A DNA stretch of 64,000 nt from Cognatiluteimonas sedimenti (lineage in GTDB: Bacteria > Pseudomonadota > Gammaproteobacteria > Xanthomonadales > Xanthomonadaceae): contig NZ_JALGCL010000001.1 of the NCBI RefSeq assembly GCF_022808325.1, positions 353,780 to 417,779 of the forward strand, read 5' to 3'. Of this stretch, positions 44,972 through 54,264 are shown piece by piece; positions within the stretch are counted from its first letter, which is position 1; every line of letters begins with the position of its first letter. The notes under the pieces were generated by a model. The model searched no databases and was not told the origin of the DNA. It saw nothing but the letters and a program-made list of their open reading frames with translations. The translations under genes were made by a program, and so were the position numbers.

Positions 44972-46074
44972 CACACCAGTCCTTCGGGCAGTTGCATGGT
45001 GAGGCAGTGCAGGCTGCCGTTCTGCCAGATCAGCGGACGGCACGGGACCTGCACGATCTCGCGGCCGGGAAAGGCATTTTCAAGCACCGCTGCGGCCATC
45101 GCATCGGCGTCGTCGCCGTACGCCGGCATCAGCACCGCGCCGTTGACGACCAGGAAGTTGGCGTAGCTGGCGGCCAGCCGGCGTCCGCCATCCATTAGCG
45201 GCCGCGGCCATGGCAGCGGGAACAGGCGGTAGGGCCGGCCGTCGCGGGTGCGCAGCGCGGCGAGTTCGGCGGCCATCGCCTGCAGTTCCGGATGATGCGA
45301 GTCGGCCGGGTCGTCGCAGGCCTGGAACACGATCGCGTCCGGCGCGGCGAAGCGGGCGAGGGTGTCGATATGGGCGTCGGTGTCGTCGCCTTCGAGGTAG
45401 CCGTGGTCGAGCCACAGCACCCGGTCCTGTCGCAGCCAGCCAGCCAGCCTGCGCGACAGCTCCTCGCGCGATGCGCCTGGATGGCGTTCGTGCAGGCACT
45501 GCCAGGTGGTCAGCAGGGCGCCGTCGCCGTCGGTTTCGATCGCGCCGCCCTCCAGCGCGAAATCGATCGCCTGGCGTTCACTGTCGAGGAAGATTCCGGC
45601 CTGCTCCAGGCGCTCCACCAGCAGGTCGTCGCGGCTCGCCTCGAACTTGCCGCCCCATCCCGTGAAGCGGAAATCGAGCAGGCGGAATGCCCGCCGCCCC
45701 TCATCCGCCCGCTGCGCGGGCGCCTTCTCCCGGCGGAGCGGGGCGACGGGGGCTTGCGGGCCGCCTTCGGCGACCAGGGTGATGGGGCCGCTGTCGCGCA
45801 GCCAGGTGTCGTCGTAGGGTGCGTGCACGAAGGTCACGCGCGCCATGTCGATGCGTGCCGAGGACAGGCGGGCGCGGGCGTACGCCTCCACGTCGTCGTC
45901 GGCCACGCACACCAGCGCCGGCTCGAAGCGCGTGATCGCCGCGACCAGCGCGATGTAGGTGTCCTCGACCTCCCCGAGCCGCTCGGCCCAGTCGGTGCCG
46001 GCATGCGGCCACGCGAGCAGGACCGCGGACTGGGGTTCCCACTCCGCGGGGAAGCGCAATGCAGGCTGGCTCAT
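44971..46074 (-). CDS. aguA: Agmatine deiminase, with in-frame repeat insertion
   Basis: Predicted 367-residue guanidino-modifying enzyme that turns agmatine into N-carbamoylputrescine. DDTWLRDSGPITLV, FTGWGGKFEASRDD, LEGGAIETDGDG, WLDHGYLEGDDTDAHID and the catalytic Cys in QNGSLHCLTMQLP identify it. Residues about 108-127, between PITLV and FRLLDFRF, are basic and unlike the family; at DNA level they coincide with a palindromic dispersed-repeat-like element read in frame. The insertion falls in a surface loop, and all catalytic residues remain, so activity is plausible. Length is about 20 above usual. Confidence 0.95.
   Translation of the reverse strand: MSQPALRFPAEWEPQSAVLLAWPHAGTDWAERLGEVEDTYIALVAAITRFEPALVCVADDDVEAYARARLSSARIDMARVTFVHAPYDDTWLRDSGPITLVAEGGPQAPVAPLRREKAPAQRADEGRRAFRLLDFRFTGWGGKFEASRDDLLVERLEQAGIFLDSERQAIDFALEGGAIETDGDGALLTTWQCLHERHPGASREELSRRLAGWLRQDRVLWLDHGYLEGDDTDAHIDTLARFAAPDAIVFQACDDPADSHHPELQAMAAELAALRTRDGRPYRLFPLPWPRPLMDGGRRLAASYANFLVVNGAVLMPAYGDDADAMAAAVLENAFPGREIVQVPCRPLIWQNGSLHCLTMQLPEGLV
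45697..45752. repeat. REP-like palindromic element inside aguA
   Basis: The plus strand runs CCCCTCATCCGCCCGC at its left end, then a 7-bp stem (CGCCCGC/GCGGGCG at 45706-45722), then CCTTCTCCCGGCGGAG with a 4-bp stem, then GGGGCGACGGGG. This CCTCATCC...CCTTCTCCC layout is what I know from dispersed intergenic repeats of Xanthomonadaceae. Here it lies within a gene without breaking the frame (about 56 bp, near 19 codons). Confidence 0.6.
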
Positions 46075-46081
46075 CGTCTCG

Positions 46082-46408
46082 TCAGCGGATCGCCGGCTTG
46101 GGGCCGATTTCGGTCTCGTCGGCCTTGTTGGCGACGGCGTCGACCACCTTGTCCTTCTCGAAATACACGGTGAAGCCGGGATAGCTCCAGCGGTTGATGG
46201 TCGGCCACTGCTGTTTCTGGCCGCCGCGCGGGTCCAGGCGGTCGGCCGGGGCGCCGAAGCGGGCCTGGACCTGGGCCATGGTCATGCCGCGCGTGGGTAA
46301 CGCGGCCTTGTTCTCCTGCTGTACCCGGTCGATCAGCAGGGTTTCGGCCGACGCTGCGCCGGCGAGCGTGAGCAGGGCCAGCAGCGATGCGATGCGAAGG
46401 CGGTTCAT
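46082..46408 (-). CDS. Small periplasmic protein, BamE/OmlA-like
   Basis: Predicted 108-residue secreted protein. A signal peptide (about 1-22, ending AASA) is followed by RGMTMAQVQARFGAP, which resembles the first repeat of SmpA/OmlA/BamE proteins, and by a YPGFTVYFEKDKVVDAV strand pair that also fits. It lacks a lipobox, so it is not BamE itself. Located 7 nt ahead of aguA on the same strand, but a functional tie to polyamines is not evident. Function unknown. Confidence 0.75.
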   Translation of the reverse strand: MNRLRIASLLALLTLAGAASAETLLIDRVQQENKAALPTRGMTMAQVQARFGAPADRLDPRGGQKQQWPTINRWSYPGFTVYFEKDKVVDAVANKADETEIGPKPAIR

Positions 46409-46524
46409 GGCGCGGCTCCTCGGGCGGTGGACGGTGCGTTGTAGCAGATCGGATCGGCAGCAGGCTACGCCGGGACGGGTATCGACGGCGTCACCAGCCT
46501 GCGGCCAGTGCGCATGCCCGACAA

Positions 46525-46551
46525 ACGCGAAAGGCCGCATCGCTGCGGCCT
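46525..46551 (-). terminator. Terminator of rpmJ
   Basis: AGGCCGCA (46532-46539) and TGCGGCCT (46544-46551) make an 8-bp stem with a 4-nt loop. In the rpmJ direction it is followed by TTCGCGTTTGT, a modest T-rich tail. Confidence 0.65.
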
Positions 46552-46598
46552 CCCGGATCCCGCACGCCAGGCCTGCGGCCTGGTCGCCCGGCGCTGGC

Positions 46599-46724
46599 TC
46601 AGCGCTGGCGCGCCTTGAAGCGCGGGTTGGACTTGCAGATCACGAAGACCTTGCCACGACGGCGGACCACCTTGCAGTCGCGGTGACGGGCCTTCGCCGA
46701 CTTCAGGGAGGACAGGACCTTCAT
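46599..46724 (-). CDS. rpmJ: 50S ribosomal protein L36, type B
   Basis: Predicted 41-residue ribosomal protein. [20 protein letters not shown] with [14 protein letters not shown] matches the YkgO/type B form, which lacks the four-ligand zinc ribbon of ordinary L36. Start is MKVLSS; the frame extends upstream without homology. Transcribed alone, divergent from cmk, with its own promoter and terminator. No Zur-like palindrome is visible upstream, so zinc control is not supported. Confidence 0.95.
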   Translation of the reverse strand: MKVLSSLKSAKARHRDCKVVRRRGKVFVICKSNPRFKARQR

Positions 46725-46785
46725 GGGGAACCTCGGCAACGGTTGGATTGGGGACAGGATTCGGGCGCAAAAACGCCAGCCGCGC

Positions 46786-46815
46786 ATTGTACGTGGGATT
46801 TCCTCGTCCGTTCAA
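46786..46815 (-). promoter_or_regulatory. Promoter of rpmJ
   Basis: On the minus strand TTGAAC (46815-46810) and TACAAT (46791-46786) are 18 bp apart, a good sigma-70 match. The start point would leave a leader of roughly 55 nt. Confidence 0.6.
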
Positions 46816-46848
46816 GTGCTTGCGAGGCTTCGCCCACGGCAGGCCGGC

Positions 46849-46854
46849 TACAAT
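46849..46854 (+). promoter_or_regulatory. -10 element of cmk
   Basis: TACAAT lies 24 bp before the cmk ATG. The -35 region is not obvious. The leader would be about 18 nt, containing the weak ribosome-binding site CTGGAG. Confidence 0.45.
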
Positions 46855-46878
46855 CGCCGGGACCCCGCTGGAGACGCC

Positions 46879-47562
46879 ATGACCGACACCGCCGCCCCCG
46901 TCCTCACCATCGATGGCCCTTCGGGCTCGGGCAAGGGCACCATCAGCCGGCTCGTGGCGCAGCACCTGGGCTGGCACTACCTGGACTCGGGTGCGCTTTA
47001 CCGCGCAGTGGGCGTCGCAGCCGGCTGGGCCGGGCTGGACCTGGATGATGCCGGCGCCCTGGTGCGCTGCGCCTTCGATACGCAGATCGCCTTCCGCGAG
47101 GCCGGCGACGGCGAGCTGCGGGTGCTGCTCAACGGCCACGATGCCACCGATGAACTGCGCACCGAAACCGCCGGCGCGGCGGCCTCGGCCATCGCCGCCA
47201 TCCCTGAGGTGCGCGCCGCGCTCCGGGACCGGCAACGCGCCTTCCGCCAGCCACCGGGCCTGGTCGCGGACGGCCGCGACATGGGGACGGTGATCTTCGC
47301 CGATGCCCCGTTCAAGGTCTTCCTCACCGCCAGCGCCGAGGAACGGGCCGAAAGACGCTATAAGCAGTTGAAGGACAAAGGGGTTTCCGTTACATTGGCG
47401 GGTCTGCTGCGGGAGATTCTCGCCCGCGACGCCCGCGACGCCAGCCGCGCGGTGGCGCCCTTGCGGCCGGCCGAAGACGCCGTCCGCATCGACACCACCG
47501 GCCTGCCGATCGCCACGGTCGTCGAACGCGTGCTGGCATTGTTGCCGGCAACCCGGCGCTAG
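46879..47562 (+). CDS. cmk: Cytidylate kinase
   Basis: Predicted 227-residue P-loop kinase that phosphorylates CMP and d[22 protein letters not shown] is the phosphate loop, [10 protein letters not shown] and [11 protein letters not shown] bind CMP, and [12 protein letters not shown] with [12 protein letters not shown] forms the lid region. Length is standard. First gene of the conserved cmk-rpsA-ihfB series. Confidence 0.97.
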   Translation: MTDTAAPVLTIDGPSGSGKGTISRLVAQHLGWHYLDSGALYRAVGVAAGWAGLDLDDAGALVRCAFDTQIAFREAGDGELRVLLNGHDATDELRTETAGAAASAIAAIPEVRAALRDRQRAFRQPPGLVADGRDMGTVIFADAPFKVFLTASAEERAERRYKQLKDKGVSVTLAGLLREILARDARDASRAVAPLRPAEDAVRIDTTGLPIATVVERVLALLPATRR

Positions 47563-47735
47563 CGTCCGCGCAGCAGGCACGTCCCGTCCGCAATCCCGCG
47601 GCCGGGTCAACACCACCACACATGGCGCCAGCTTCGCGCGGGTTTTCCCGGGCAAGCGCCACGCCAGACCCAAGGTGGGTCGGACGCTCCGCCAACGACG
47701 GCGGCCCCGGCCCGTGTATCCACCAGAGAACCAAC

Positions 47736-49436
47736 ATGACAGCCGTAGCAACCGAATCCTTCGCAGAACTGTTCGAACAGAGCCAGGCGTTCCTCTCCAA
47801 GCTCAAGCCGGGCGCCATCGTCACCGGCACCGTGGTCGACGTGCGCTCCGACGTGGTCGTCATCAACGCCGGCCTCAAGTCCGAGGGCATCGTCCCGATC
47901 GAGCAGTTCCGCAACGACGCCGGCGAAATCGACGTGGGCATCGGCGACACCGTCAAGGTGGCGCTGGACTCGCTCGAGAACGGCTTCGGCGAAACCGTGC
48001 TGTCGCGCGAGAAGGCCAAGCGCGCCATGGTGTGGGACGAGCTCGAGGAAGCCCTCGAGAAGAACGAGACCATCACCGGCCGCATCAGCGGCAAGGTCAA
48101 GGGCGGTTTCACCGTCGACATCAAGGACGTGCGCGCGTTCCTGCCCGGTTCGCTGGTCGACGTGCGCCCGGTCCGGGACCCGGTGTACCTGGAAGGCAAG
48201 GAGCTCGAGTTCAAGCTCATCAAGCTCGACCGCAAGCGCAACAACGTGGTCGTCTCCCGCCGCGCGGTGGTCGAGAGCGAGCATTCGGAAGAGCGCGAGC
48301 AGCTGCTCGAGAAGCTGGTCGAGGGCGCCGTGCTCAAGGGCGTGGTCAAGAACCTCACCGACTACGGCGCGTTCGTCGATCTCGGCGGCATCGACGGCCT
48401 GCTGCACATCACCGACATGGCCTGGAAGCGCGTGCGCCATCCGTCCGAAGTCGTGGAAGTGGGCGCGGAGCTCGATATCCGCGTGCTCAAGTACGACAAG
48501 GAGCGCAACCGCGTCAGCCTCGGCCTGAAGCAGCTGGGCGAGGATCCCTGGGACAACATCGCGCGCCGCTACCCGTCCAATACCCGCGTGTTCGGCAAGG
48601 TCAGCAACGTCACCGACTACGGCGCGTTCGTAGAGATCGAGCCGGGCGTCGAAGGCCTGGTGCACGTGTCCGAGATGGACTGGACCAACAAGAACGTCAA
48701 CCCGTCCAAGGTCGTGCAGGTCGGCGACGAGGTCCAGGTGATGGTGCTGGACGTGGACGAGGAGCGTCGCCGCATCTCGCTGGGCATCAAGCAGGTCACC
48801 AGCAACCCGTGGGAGACCTTCGCCGCGATCCACAAGAAGGGCGACAAGGTCGAGGGCCAGATCAAGTCGATCACCGACTTCGGCATCTTCATCGGCCTGG
48901 ACGGCGGCATCGACGGCCTGATCCACCTGTCCGACATCAGCTGGAACTCCACCGGCGAGGACATCGCCCGCAACTACAAGAAGGGCGACACCCTGGAAGC
49001 CGTGGTGCTGGCGGTCGATCCGGAGCGCGAGCGCATCTCGCTGGGCGTCAAGCAGCTGGAGCAGGACCCGATGGGCCAGTTCCAGGCGAACAACACCCGC
49101 GGCTCGATCGTCAAGGGCACGGTCAAGGAAGTCGACGCGCGTGGCGCCACCATCGACCTGGGCGACGGCGTCGAGGGTTACCTGGCCGCGCGCGACATCG
49201 CCCACGAGCGGGTCGAGGACGCCAGCCAGAAGCTCAAGGTCGGCGATGAAGTCGAGGCCAAGATCGTCGGCACCGACCGCAAGAGCCGCCTGATGCAGCT
49301 CTCGATCAAGGCCAAGGACGAAGCCGAGACCCAGGAAGCGCTGGCCGAGTACAACAAGTCGGCGGCCGATGCGTCGAGCGGCACCACCAAGCTCGGTGCT
49401 CTGCTGCGCGAGCAACTCGAGAGCAAGTCCGAGTAA
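47736..49436 (+). CDS. rpsA: 30S ribosomal protein S1
   Basis: Predicted 566-residue S1 protein that recruits mRNA to the 30S subunit. Six S1 OB-fold repeats can be followed, each with a G-x-V-x-D-G-F/A-F-V pattern (for example [20 protein letters not shown] and [20 protein letters not shown]). ATG at 47736 gives the standard N-terminus ([11 protein letters not shown]). A 173-nt leader separates it from cmk, consistent with the autoregulatory leader seen in E. coli; no obvious Shine-Dalgarno precedes the ATG, also typical of rpsA. Confidence 0.98.
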   Translation: MTAVATESFAELFEQSQAFLSKLKPGAIVTGTVVDVRSDVVVINAGLKSEGIVPIEQFRNDAGEIDVGIGDTVKVALDSLENGFGETVLSREKAKRAMVWDELEEALEKNETITGRISGKVKGGFTVDIKDVRAFLPGSLVDVRPVRDPVYLEGKELEFKLIKLDRKRNNVVVSRRAVVESEHSEEREQLLEKLVEGAVLKGVVKNLTDYGAFVDLGGIDGLLHITDMAWKRVRHPSEVVEVGAELDIRVLKYDKERNRVSLGLKQLGEDPWDNIARRYPSNTRVFGKVSNVTDYGAFVEIEPGVEGLVHVSEMDWTNKNVNPSKVVQVGDEVQVMVLDVDEERRRISLGIKQVTSNPWETFAAIHKKGDKVEGQIKSITDFGIFIGLDGGIDGLIHLSDISWNSTGEDIARNYKKGDTLEAVVLAVDPERERISLGVKQLEQDPMGQFQANNTRGSIVKGTVKEVDARGATIDLGDGVEGYLAARDIAHERVEDASQKLKVGDEVEAKIVGTDRKSRLMQLSIKAKDEAETQEALAEYNKSAADASSGTTKLGALLREQLESKSE

Positions 49437-49456
49437 GCACCAAGGCAACCTGCAGC

Positions 49457-49480
49457 GGCCCGGCGATCCGTCGCCGGGCC
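49457..49480 (+). terminator. Strong hairpin between rpsA and ihfB
   Basis: GGCCCGGCGA (49457-49466) and TCGCCGGGCC (49471-49480) form a perfect 10-bp stem with a TCCG loop, extendable by GCAG/CTGC outside. No T-run follows. It may end part of the rpsA transcripts or protect the rpsA 3' end while ihfB is read through. Confidence 0.5.
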
Positions 49481-49522
49481 ACTGCTGCACCGCGAGCCAT
49501 TCGCGCCAAGGCCTTCGAACCC

Positions 49523-49825
<303 letters not shown>

Positions 49826-49917
49826 GTCGATCGGCGCCCGATCCGGGCCGCCAGCGGCCGCCGGCTGAATATCGCGGGGCACGTCGGCTAAGCTAGCGCA
49901 GCACCCGGAGCCGAACG

Positions 49918-50172
49918 ATGCGCCTGATCCGCCTGTTGCTCGCCATCCTTTTCCTTGCCGTGGGCTTGGCGGTCGGCGGGCTCAACCCGCAACCGGTCGT
50001 GCTGGACCTGGGTTTCGCCGCCTGGCGTTCGACCTTGGGCGTCAGCGTGCTCGTGGCCTTGCTGGCCGGGGTCGTCGTGGGCGGCCTGGTGCTGAGTGCC
50101 AGCGTCGTGCTGCCGTTGCGGCAGCGCCTGCGCAAGGCCCTCGCGGCCGCGGACGCAAGGACGGAGCGCTGA
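49918..50172 (+). CDS. lapA: LapA family membrane protein
   Basis: Predicted 84-residue inner-membrane protein with two hydrophobic helices (about 3-22 and 40-65) joined by a short loop, then a basic tail. It matches LapA (YciS), which pairs with LapB in lipopolysaccharide assembly. GGAG lies 8 nt before the ATG; 2 nt separate it from lapB. Confidence 0.9.
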   Translation: MRLIRLLLAILFLAVGLAVGGLNPQPVVLDLGFAAWRSTLGVSVLVALLAGVVVGGLVLSASVVLPLRQRLRKALAAADARTER

Positions 50173-50174
50173 AC

Positions 50175-51353
50175 ATGGCCTTCCTCGACCAGTGGATCTG
50201 GTATGTCCTGCTGCTGCCGCTGGCAGCACTCAGCGGCTGGGTCATCGGCCGCCGTGGCGGCGAGCGCCACAGCGACAGCCAGGTCAGCAAGCTCTCCACC
50301 ACCTATTTCCGCGGCCTGAACTACCTGCTCAACGAACAGCCGGACAAGGCGATCGAACTGTTCCTGCACATCGCGGAACTGGACAAGGACACCTTCGAGA
50401 CCCAGGTCGCGCTCGGCCACCTGTTCCGCCGCCGTGGCGAGGTCGATCGCGCCATCCGCCTGCACCAGTCGCTGGTCCAGCGCCACGACCTCAGCGATGC
50501 GCAGAAGGTGCAGGCGCTGCTCGCGCTGGGCGAGGATTACATGCGCTCCGGCCTGCTGGATCGCGCCGAGACGGTGTTCACGGACCTGGCCAGGATCGAC
50601 CAGCGCGCGCCGCAGGCACTGAAGCACCTGATCGGCATCTACCAGTCCGAACGCGACTGGCCGAAGGCGATCGAGAACGCGAGCCGCTTCGAGGCCGCGA
50701 CCGGCGAACCCATGGGCAAGCTGATCGCGCAGTTCGAGTGCGAGTTGGCCGATCGCCACCGCGCGGCGGGCGAGATCGAAGCGGCACGCGCCGCGATCGC
50801 GCGCGCCTACGCCGCCGATTCGACGTCCGTGCGCGCCGGCATGCTCGAGGGACGGATCGAGGTGGAGGCCGGCAATGATGCCGCCGCGATACGTGCCTTC
50901 GAGCGCGCCGCCCGCCATGACCCCGACTACCTGCCGGAACTGTTGCCGGCCCTGCTGGCCAGCTACGCGCGCGTGGGCGATACCACCGGCGCGCGTGCAT
51001 TCCTGGCCGAGATGGCCGAACACTATCGCGGCGTCTCGCCAGTGCTGGCATTGACCCGGCTGGTCGAGGGCGAGGAGGGCGTCGGGGCCGCGCGCGCCTA
51101 CCTGGCGCAGCAACTCAAGGACCGGCCTTCGGTGCGCGGTGAAGCGGCGCTGATCGACCTGACCCTGGTCGAAAACGCCGATCCGGTCGCGACCCTGCAC
51201 GACCTCAAGCACATCACCGACCAGTTGCTGGTGCGCAATCCGAGCTATCGCTGCGGTCGATGCGGCTTCGGTGCGCGCAGCCACCATTGGCAGTGCCCGA
51301 GCTGCAAGGAATGGGGCACGGTCAAGCCGCTGCTGAACTACGCGGTGGTGTGA
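50175..51353 (+). CDS. lapB: Lipopolysaccharide assembly protein LapB
   Basis: Predicted 392-residue regulator of LPS synthesis (YciM), which guides FtsH proteolysis of LpxC. One N-terminal membrane helix (about 7-25), then about nine tetratricopeptide-like repeats facing the cytoplasm, and a C-terminal rubredoxin-like metal site CGRCGF...CPSCKEW (about 357-378). Length matches E. coli LapB (389). Last four bases overlap the GT4 gene. Confidence 0.95.
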   Translation: MAFLDQWIWYVLLLPLAALSGWVIGRRGGERHSDSQVSKLSTTYFRGLNYLLNEQPDKAIELFLHIAELDKDTFETQVALGHLFRRRGEVDRAIRLHQSLVQRHDLSDAQKVQALLALGEDYMRSGLLDRAETVFTDLARIDQRAPQALKHLIGIYQSERDWPKAIENASRFEAATGEPMGKLIAQFECELADRHRAAGEIEAARAAIARAYAADSTSVRAGMLEGRIEVEAGNDAAAIRAFERAARHDPDYLPELLPALLASYARVGDTTGARAFLAEMAEHYRGVSPVLALTRLVEGEEGVGAARAYLAQQLKDRPSVRGEAALIDLTLVENADPVATLHDLKHITDQLLVRNPSYRCGRCGFGARSHHWQCPSCKEWGTVKPLLNYAVV

Positions 51354-52357
51354 AAGTGCCCGAGCCCGGCATGGCGGGGTGGCTCGCACTGCATTTCGCG
51401 ATCGGACTGGCCGGCACGTGGCTGGCGCGGGGCTATGCGATGCGGCATGCGCTGATCGACCAGCCCGGCGAACGTCGCAGCCACGACACGCCGACGCCGC
51501 GTGGCGGCGGGATCGCGATTGTCGCGTCGTTGCTGCTCGCGCTCGCCTGGCTGGCGCTGTCCGACGCGGGGCCGGCGCCCTTGCATGTCGCCATCGGCAT
51601 CGGCCTCGTGCTGGTCGCCGGGATCGGCTGGATCGATGACCATCGACCGTTGTCGCCGTGGCTGCGGCTCGCCACGCATGCGGTCGCGGCAGCGATCCTC
51701 GCCTGGGGTGTGATTGCCGCCGGGGCAGGGCTGGCGACCGCTGCCATGGCCTTCGTCCTGGCCGTGGTGCTGGTGAACATCTGGAATTTCATGGATGGCA
51801 TCGATGGCCTGGCGGCCAGCCAGGCGGGCCTGGTGGCGTTCGGATATGCCGCGTTCTCGGGCAACGGCGCGGTGGCATGGATGGGGTCGGCACTGCTCGC
51901 CGCGTGCGCGGGCTTCCTGCCGTTCAACCTGCCCAAGGCACGCATCTTTCTTGGGGATGTCGGCAGCGGGGCGCTTGGATTTGCATTGGCCGCGCTGTTT
52001 TCGATGCTTGCGCTCGAGCTGGACTGGCTTCACGCGCCTGTCCTCCTGCTTCCCCTTGGCGCGTTCACCGTTGACGCGACGTTGACATTGGGGGCTCGCA
52101 TGGTGCGCGGGGAACGCTGGTGGACGCCCCATGCGCAACATGCCTACCAGCGCTGGACACGGAGGATCGGCAGCCATGGCACCGCTGCGAGCGCCTATTT
52201 CGCATGGACCGCGATCACCGTGGCAGCCATGCTCGTCGCGAGGCATTGGTCGCCCGTGGCTATAATGGCGACCGTCGGAGTCGGATACCTGCTTTCCGCC
52301 GTGGCGTGGTGGAAGCTGCAAGGGATGGCTGGCAGCACGGAGGGAAGCAGGGAATGA
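51350..52357 (+). CDS. Glycosyltransferase family 4 (WecA/WbpL-like)
   Basis: Predicted 335-residue polyprenyl-phosphate sugar-1-phosphate transferase with about ten membrane helices. Conserved loops are SHDTPTPRGGGIAI, GWIDDHRPLSP (Mg-binding Asp pair), VNIWNFMDGIDGLA and FLGDVGSGALGF, with PHAQHAYQRW near the C-terminus. It would start a lipid-linked glycan, probably O-antigen. GTG at 51350 shares bases with the lapB stop; GTG 51356 or ATG 51371 are alternatives. Confidence 0.9.
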   Translation: MKVPEPGMAGWLALHFAIGLAGTWLARGYAMRHALIDQPGERRSHDTPTPRGGGIAIVASLLLALAWLALSDAGPAPLHVAIGIGLVLVAGIGWIDDHRPLSPWLRLATHAVAAAILAWGVIAAGAGLATAAMAFVLAVVLVNIWNFMDGIDGLAASQAGLVAFGYAAFSGNGAVAWMGSALLAACAGFLPFNLPKARIFLGDVGSGALGFALAALFSMLALELDWLHAPVLLLPLGAFTVDATLTLGARMVRGERWWTPHAQHAYQRWTRRIGSHGTAASAYFAWTAITVAAMLVARHWSPVAIMATVGVGYLLSAVAWWKLQGMAGSTEGSRE

Positions 52358-54264
52358 CAGGCTGGAAGGATCGCATCGGCATCGGGTTGCCTCGCGCGGC
52401 GGTCGTCGTGCACGACCTTTGCATGGTGTGGCTGGCATGGACCGGCCTGCACCTGTTCCGCTACGCGATGCGCTCCGAGCCCTCGCCCCTGTCCCCCTGG
52501 TCCGCGGAAGTCGCCCTGGTGCTGCTGGCCCAGGGCCTGGTGTTCTGGCGCGTGGGCCTGTATCGCGGCATCTGGCGCTTCGCCAGCGTTCCCGACCTGG
52601 TCAACATCCTCAAGGCCTGCGTTTTCGGCCTGCTCGCCATCGTCATCGGATTGTTCCTCTACAACCGCCTGGAGCAGGTGCCCCGGACGGTCCTGTTGCT
52701 TTACCCCGTCCTGTTGACGGCGCTGCTGGGCATGCCCCGGCTGCTGTACCGCGCGTGGAAGGACCACCAGTTGTCGTATTCGGACCAGGCGGTGCTGCGG
52801 GTACTCATCCTGGGCGCGGGGCAGGCCGGCGAAGCCCTGGTGCGTGACTTGCATCGCGCGGGTGCGTACCAACCGGTCGGTTTCCTCGACGATGCCACGA
52901 AACTGCGCGGAAGCCACCTGCAGGGCATCCCGGTCCTGGGACGGATCGAGGATATCGAGCGCATCGCGCCGGAGACCGCCGCGCAATTGCTGGTCATCGC
53001 CATGCCTTCGCTGGATGCGGCGTCGATGCGGCGGATCGTGGCGGCATGCGAGCGCACGGGTTTGCCTTTCCGCCGCGTTCCCAGGCTGGACGACCTGCTC
53101 GAAGGACGGTCCCTACCGGGCGAACTGCGGGAAGTCGCGATCGAAGACCTACTCGGCAGGCAGCCGGTCACGCCCGACTGGAAGGCGATCCACGGATGGC
53201 TGGGCGGGCGCAGCATCCTGGTGACCGGCGCCGGCGGCTCGATCGGATCCGAACTGTGTCGCCAATGCGCGCGGCACGGCGCCCGCCAGATCACCCTGGT
53301 GGAAATAGACGAGCTGGCGCTGAGCACCATGGAGTCGGAATTGCGGCGCGACTTCCCGCAGGTCCGTTGCGTCCCGGTGCTGGGCGATTGCGGAGACCCC
53401 GCGGTGATGCGGCATGCGCTCGAGTGCTCGTCCCCCGAAGCGGTCTTCCACGCCGCCGCCTACAAGCAGGTCCCCCTGCTGCAGACGCAACTTCGCGAAG
53501 CGGTGCGCAACAACGTGCTTGCGACCGAAGTCGTGGCCCGCGAAAGCCAGCGCGCCGGGGTCGGCAGTTTCGTCCTGATTTCCACCGACAAGGCAGTGGA
53601 TCCAGTCAACGTGCTGGGCGCGACCAAGCGCCTGGCCGAAATGGTGTGCCAGGCCTTGGCCGAACCGCATGCCACGCGATCGGTGACGGTCCGTTTCGGC
53701 AACGTGCTGGATTCGGCCGGCAGCGTGGTCCCGCTGTTCCGCGAACAGATCCGCAACGGCGGTCCGGTGACGGTCACCGATGCGGAAGTGACGCGTTACT
53801 TCATGACGATCCCCGAGGCCTGCCAGCTGATCCTGCAGGCTGCCGCGATGGGTTCGCAGCACGCGGTCTACACCCTGGACATGGGCGAGCCGGTCGCGAT
53901 CAAGCTGCTCGCCGAACAGATGATCCGGCTCGCGGGCAAGCAGCCCGAGCGCGACATCGCCATCGTGTACACCGGCTTGCGTCCTGGTGAGAAGCTGCAT
54001 GAGAACCTGTTCCATGCCGACGAGCGCTATCGCCCCACGATGCACACCAAGATCCTCCAGGCCGAAGCCCGCAGCATCGCCGCCGAGCGGGTGGCGTCGG
54101 CCAGCTTGCGCATGCGCGACGCGGTCGCGCGCTATGACCTGGAAGAGCTCGCGTCGTTGTTGCGCGAGGCCGTGCCCGAGTTCGCGCCGGTTGACAATGC
54201 CGCCGCCGAACAGGATTCGGCGACCGTGGTTGCATTTCCGGCGCGCAATGCCAGGAAGACCTGA
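52354..54264 (+). CDS. NDP-sugar 4,6-dehydratase, membrane type (WbpM/PglF-like)
   Basis: Predicted 636-residue protein. Four N-terminal membrane helices (about 13-130) precede a first Rossmann region (VLILGAGQAGEALVRD) and the catalytic SDR domain starting ILVTGAGGSIGSELCRQ near residue 290. In the active site the usual Tyr/Met-xxx-Lys appears as Leu-xxx-Lys (NVLGATK), with STDKAVDP before it. It likely makes a 4-keto-6-deoxy UDP-sugar for O-antigen, downstream of the GT4 and upstream of galU. 4-bp overlap with GT4. Confidence 0.92.
   Translation: MTGWKDRIGIGLPRAAVVVHDLCMVWLAWTGLHLFRYAMRSEPSPLSPWSAEVALVLLAQGLVFWRVGLYRGIWRFASVPDLVNILKACVFGLLAIVIGLFLYNRLEQVPRTVLLLYPVLLTALLGMPRLLYRAWKDHQLSYSDQAVLRVLILGAGQAGEALVRDLHRAGAYQPVGFLDDATKLRGSHLQGIPVLGRIEDIERIAPETAAQLLVIAMPSLDAASMRRIVAACERTGLPFRRVPRLDDLLEGRSLPGELREVAIEDLLGRQPVTPDWKAIHGWLGGRSILVTGAGGSIGSELCRQCARHGARQITLVEIDELALSTMESELRRDFPQVRCVPVLGDCGDPAVMRHALECSSPEAVFHAAAYKQVPLLQTQLREAVRNNVLATEVVARESQRAGVGSFVLISTDKAVDPVNVLGATKRLAEMVCQALAEPHATRSVTVRFGNVLDSAGSVVPLFREQIRNGGPVTVTDAEVTRYFMTIPEACQLILQAAAMGSQHAVYTLDMGEPVAIKLLAEQMIRLAGKQPERDIAIVYTGLRPGEKLHENLFHADERYRPTMHTKILQAEARSIAAERVASASLRMRDAVARYDLEELASLLREAVPEFAPVDNAAAEQDSATVVAFPARNARKT

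Noticed and set aside
46725-46878. Possible Zur control of type B rpmJ
   Set aside because: No AT-rich Zur palindrome is present; the promoter looks like an ordinary sigma-70 one.
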